Source: Bacteroidales bacterium (GTDB lineage: Bacteria; Bacteroidota; Bacteroidia; Bacteroidales; UBA932). Taken from it: 64,000 bases of DNA. The notes beneath the pieces were generated by a model. The model did no database searches. It was not told where the DNA came from and worked only from the letters and a program-made list of their open reading frames with translations. Where the stretch lies: the NCBI GenBank assembly GCA_024693285.1, contig JAILLE010000045.1, positions 1-64,000 of the forward strand, in the 5' to 3' direction. Shown here one piece after another: positions 63,501 to 64,000 of this stretch; the stretch's first letter is position 1; each line of letters starts with the position of its first letter. Position numbers and translations under genes: made by a program.

Positions 63501-63731
63501 AAACTCGGATTTGAGAAGATAATCATCAAGAATGGTATGATGATACTGTTCTTCATATCGAATCCGATGTCCCAATATTACAAGACAAAGGTTTTCGCCG
63601 ATGTTCTGGCTAAAGTCGGAGCGAACGAGCGCCTCTTCAGCCTGAAGCAAACTGAAGGTAAACTCAAGATAGTCACCAGAGGAATAGATTCCTTGCCAGT
63701 GGCGCTTTCGACATTGAGAAGATTACAATAA
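60537..63731 (+). CDS. mfd: Transcription-repair coupling factor Mfd
   Basis: About 1064 residues. Mfd removes RNA polymerase stalled at DNA damage and recruits UvrAB. The N-terminal UvrB-like module is present, followed by the RNA polymerase-interacting domain (NIGDYVVHIDHGVGVFGGL), the RecG-like motor with Walker A CGDVGFGKTEIA, VIDEEQKFG and ATPIPRTLQ, and a C-terminal TRCF domain. It is slightly shorter than E. coli Mfd (1148). No ATG exists near the start: an in-frame stop at 60528-60530 leaves TTG 60534, GTG 60537 or TTG 60540. I take GTG. The last DnaA-box-like repeat overlaps this start. Confidence 0.94.
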   Translation: MLISTKTVAGLASGLAERREVYCKGLFLSARWFVVSQVAKSGTHVIILPDKESAEYCASDLYGQVDGDIVFFLPDSGRVVEKSNFKSSVGVQRTSAIGKLIENKDNKSRLFVVTYPDALKEKIPEVKDIEGSILKLSTGTEISHDKIKEILVSQEFEKVDFVSAPGQFSIRGSIIDVFSFSFNYPFRISFFGDEVEKIHVFDCNTQLSKEERKEIEIFPDLAGEDANDGLINVSDIFPIGTVIWADSSDIYRKDEFFKNLDPFKKVFLDVPLEVDNDEVIKFDISPQPVFNKNFELLSADIAKNMERGYKVYIFSDKKSQIDRLESILRENKGLLPEFVQGKNIHAGFIDNEDKICCYSDHEIFDRFHRVSVRRTVEKSEQLTLNDLTAFNIGDYVVHIDHGVGVFGGLVRMRDDKGRMHEVVKIMYKDGDVVFVSVHSLNKISRFRSKDGEPPKINKLGSKSWQTLKTSAKSRIKDIAKDLIQLYAKRKASKGFAFSHDSYLQEELESSFMYEDTPDQETATIAVKRDMEDTSPMDRLICGDVGFGKTEIAIRAAFKAVTDGKQVAVLVPTTILALQHYTTFSSRLKDFPCSVDYVSRLRTTKEVNDIRKRLAEGSLDIVIGTHKMLGKGFEFKDLGLLVIDEEQKFGVSAKEKLRQLKSSVDTLTLTATPIPRTLQFSLLGARDLSIINTPPPNRIPTQTEIILFNEEEIKSIINYELARGGQIFFLHNKVEELPSIYEIIHRLVPDMKICVAHGQMEPKELENRMLDFIRGDYDMLLCTTIIENGLDIPNANTIIINQAQNIGLSDLHQLRGRVGRSNRKAFCYLIVPPLVSITEDARRRLKAIEEFSDLGSGFNIAMQDLDIRGAGNLLGAEQSGFIMDMGYEAYQKILAEAMEELGVETGISSKRGGESFSTDCSIETDQIAMIPDSYIDITAEKIRIYKQLDSLSNDKDIDRTKESLKDRFGDIPIETENLFDVVKIRNLGGKLGFEKIIIKNGMMILFFISNPMSQYYKTKVFADVLAKVGANERLFSLKQTEGKLKIVTRGIDSLPVALSTLRRLQ

Positions 63732-63745
63732 AAGAAGGAAAAGTT

Positions 63746-64000
63746 ATGGCTAATCTGCTGGTTGAGATAGGTAACACCGCTTTAAAAGCCGTTTGGGCGG
63801 ACGGGATGACCCTAGGGAAAACATTCCGTTACCAAGGGGAGAAGATGTTCCATTTCATTGATTCCCTGGTTGAGAAAGAGAAGCCGACGGTAATGGTCGT
63901 TTCTTCCACTATTGATATAACCCTTGAAGTTGAGGAAAGCCTGGCCAAGAAATGCGGCAAGCTGGTTATTCTTGACAGAAACCACACAGCCACAGCGACT
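63746..64000 (+). CDS. coaX: Type III pantothenate kinase, N-terminal fragment
   Basis: The first 85 codons of a CoaX-type pantothenate kinase, the first step of coenzyme A synthesis, truncated by the window end. The phosphate-binding motif is usually DxGNTxxK and here reads EIGNTALK, with Glu for the conserved Asp. The rest (VVSSTIDI, then KKCGKLVILDRN) is compatible with the ASKHA fold. It begins 15 bases after mfd on the same strand. Confidence 0.75.
   Translation, partial: MANLLVEIGNTALKAVWADGMTLGKTFRYQGEKMFHFIDSLVEKEKPTVMVVSSTIDITLEVEESLAKKCGKLVILDRNHTATAT

Noticed and set aside
1..64000. tRNA, rRNA, CRISPR array, insertion sequence or prophage
   Set aside because: I looked for tRNA T-loop signatures, rRNA-like blocks, regularly spaced repeats, transposase, integrase and phage structural genes and saw none. 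A tRNA scan by program would settle the first point.

Overview
The window is a chromosomal segment from a member of the Bacteroidota, most likely a gut or rumen Bacteroidales. Four lines of evidence support this. Promoters fit the Bacteroidota pattern (TTTG, 19 bases, TAnnTTTG) at several sites. Start codons lack consistent Shine-Dalgarno sequences. The gene set is typical (TonB/TonB-dependent receptor, DUF4249 and DUF3244 proteins, C10-type protein, YfhO, fumarate reductase A/B, many secreted glycoside hydrolases on lipoprotein signals). The dimeric glycyl-tRNA synthetase also fits. The genus cannot be fixed from the sequence alone. No rRNA, tRNA, insertion sequence, prophage or CRISPR array was seen.

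Layout. 1-107: 5' end of rplC (L3), leftward. 260-5115: rightward cdaA, mutS2, yraN, manC. 5131-5877: fabG, leftward. 6024-8696: ahcY and nhaA. 8697-9020: non-coding stretch with a well-supported unannotated small RNA. 9021-9797: comF. 9841-11373: M19 dipeptidase. 11354-13099: stand-alone swivelling domain and glycerol-1-phosphate dehydrogenase. 13188-15378: glyS and a DUF1080 lipoprotein. 15345-33725: an 18 kb run of thirteen leftward genes. It reads sufS, sufE-sufT fusion, nucleoside hydrolase, ribokinase, ADP-ribosylglycohydrolase, GH29, folK, GH106-like, GH29, GH95, GH20, GH43 and a second GH43-like propeller. It combines Fe-S assembly, ribose/nucleoside salvage and a glycan-degrading set rich in fucosidases, without any SusC/SusD pair or regulator.

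33795-38819 is housekeeping: ruvA, mnmG, ybeY, tonB, hflX. 38826-45675 is an accessory block: a TPR/transmembrane/HTH protein, then an apparent operon of a small DUF3244-like exported protein, a C10-family lipoprotein that has lost its catalytic Cys and His, a TonB-dependent receptor and a DUF4249 lipoprotein. 45760-55396 looks like cell-surface polymer biology: YfhO, two PF14907-type nucleotidyltransferases (one apparently inactive), a Wzt-type ABC ATPase, a PqqD-like protein with a peptide-like tail, and two glycosyltransferases, one carrying three catalytic domains. 55401-60282: frdB, frdA, an Ntn-hydrolase and ruvB, leftward. 60537-64000: mfd and the start of coaX, rightward.

Chromosome-scale signals. 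Two parS-like palindromes lie inside sufS and mnmG. An AT-rich intergenic region between ruvB and mfd carries six copies of a DnaA-box-like octamer and may be an origin. A dispersed ~27-base repeat occurs at least five times: twice in frame inside genes, once as a single intergenic copy, and once as an inverted doublet between converging genes.
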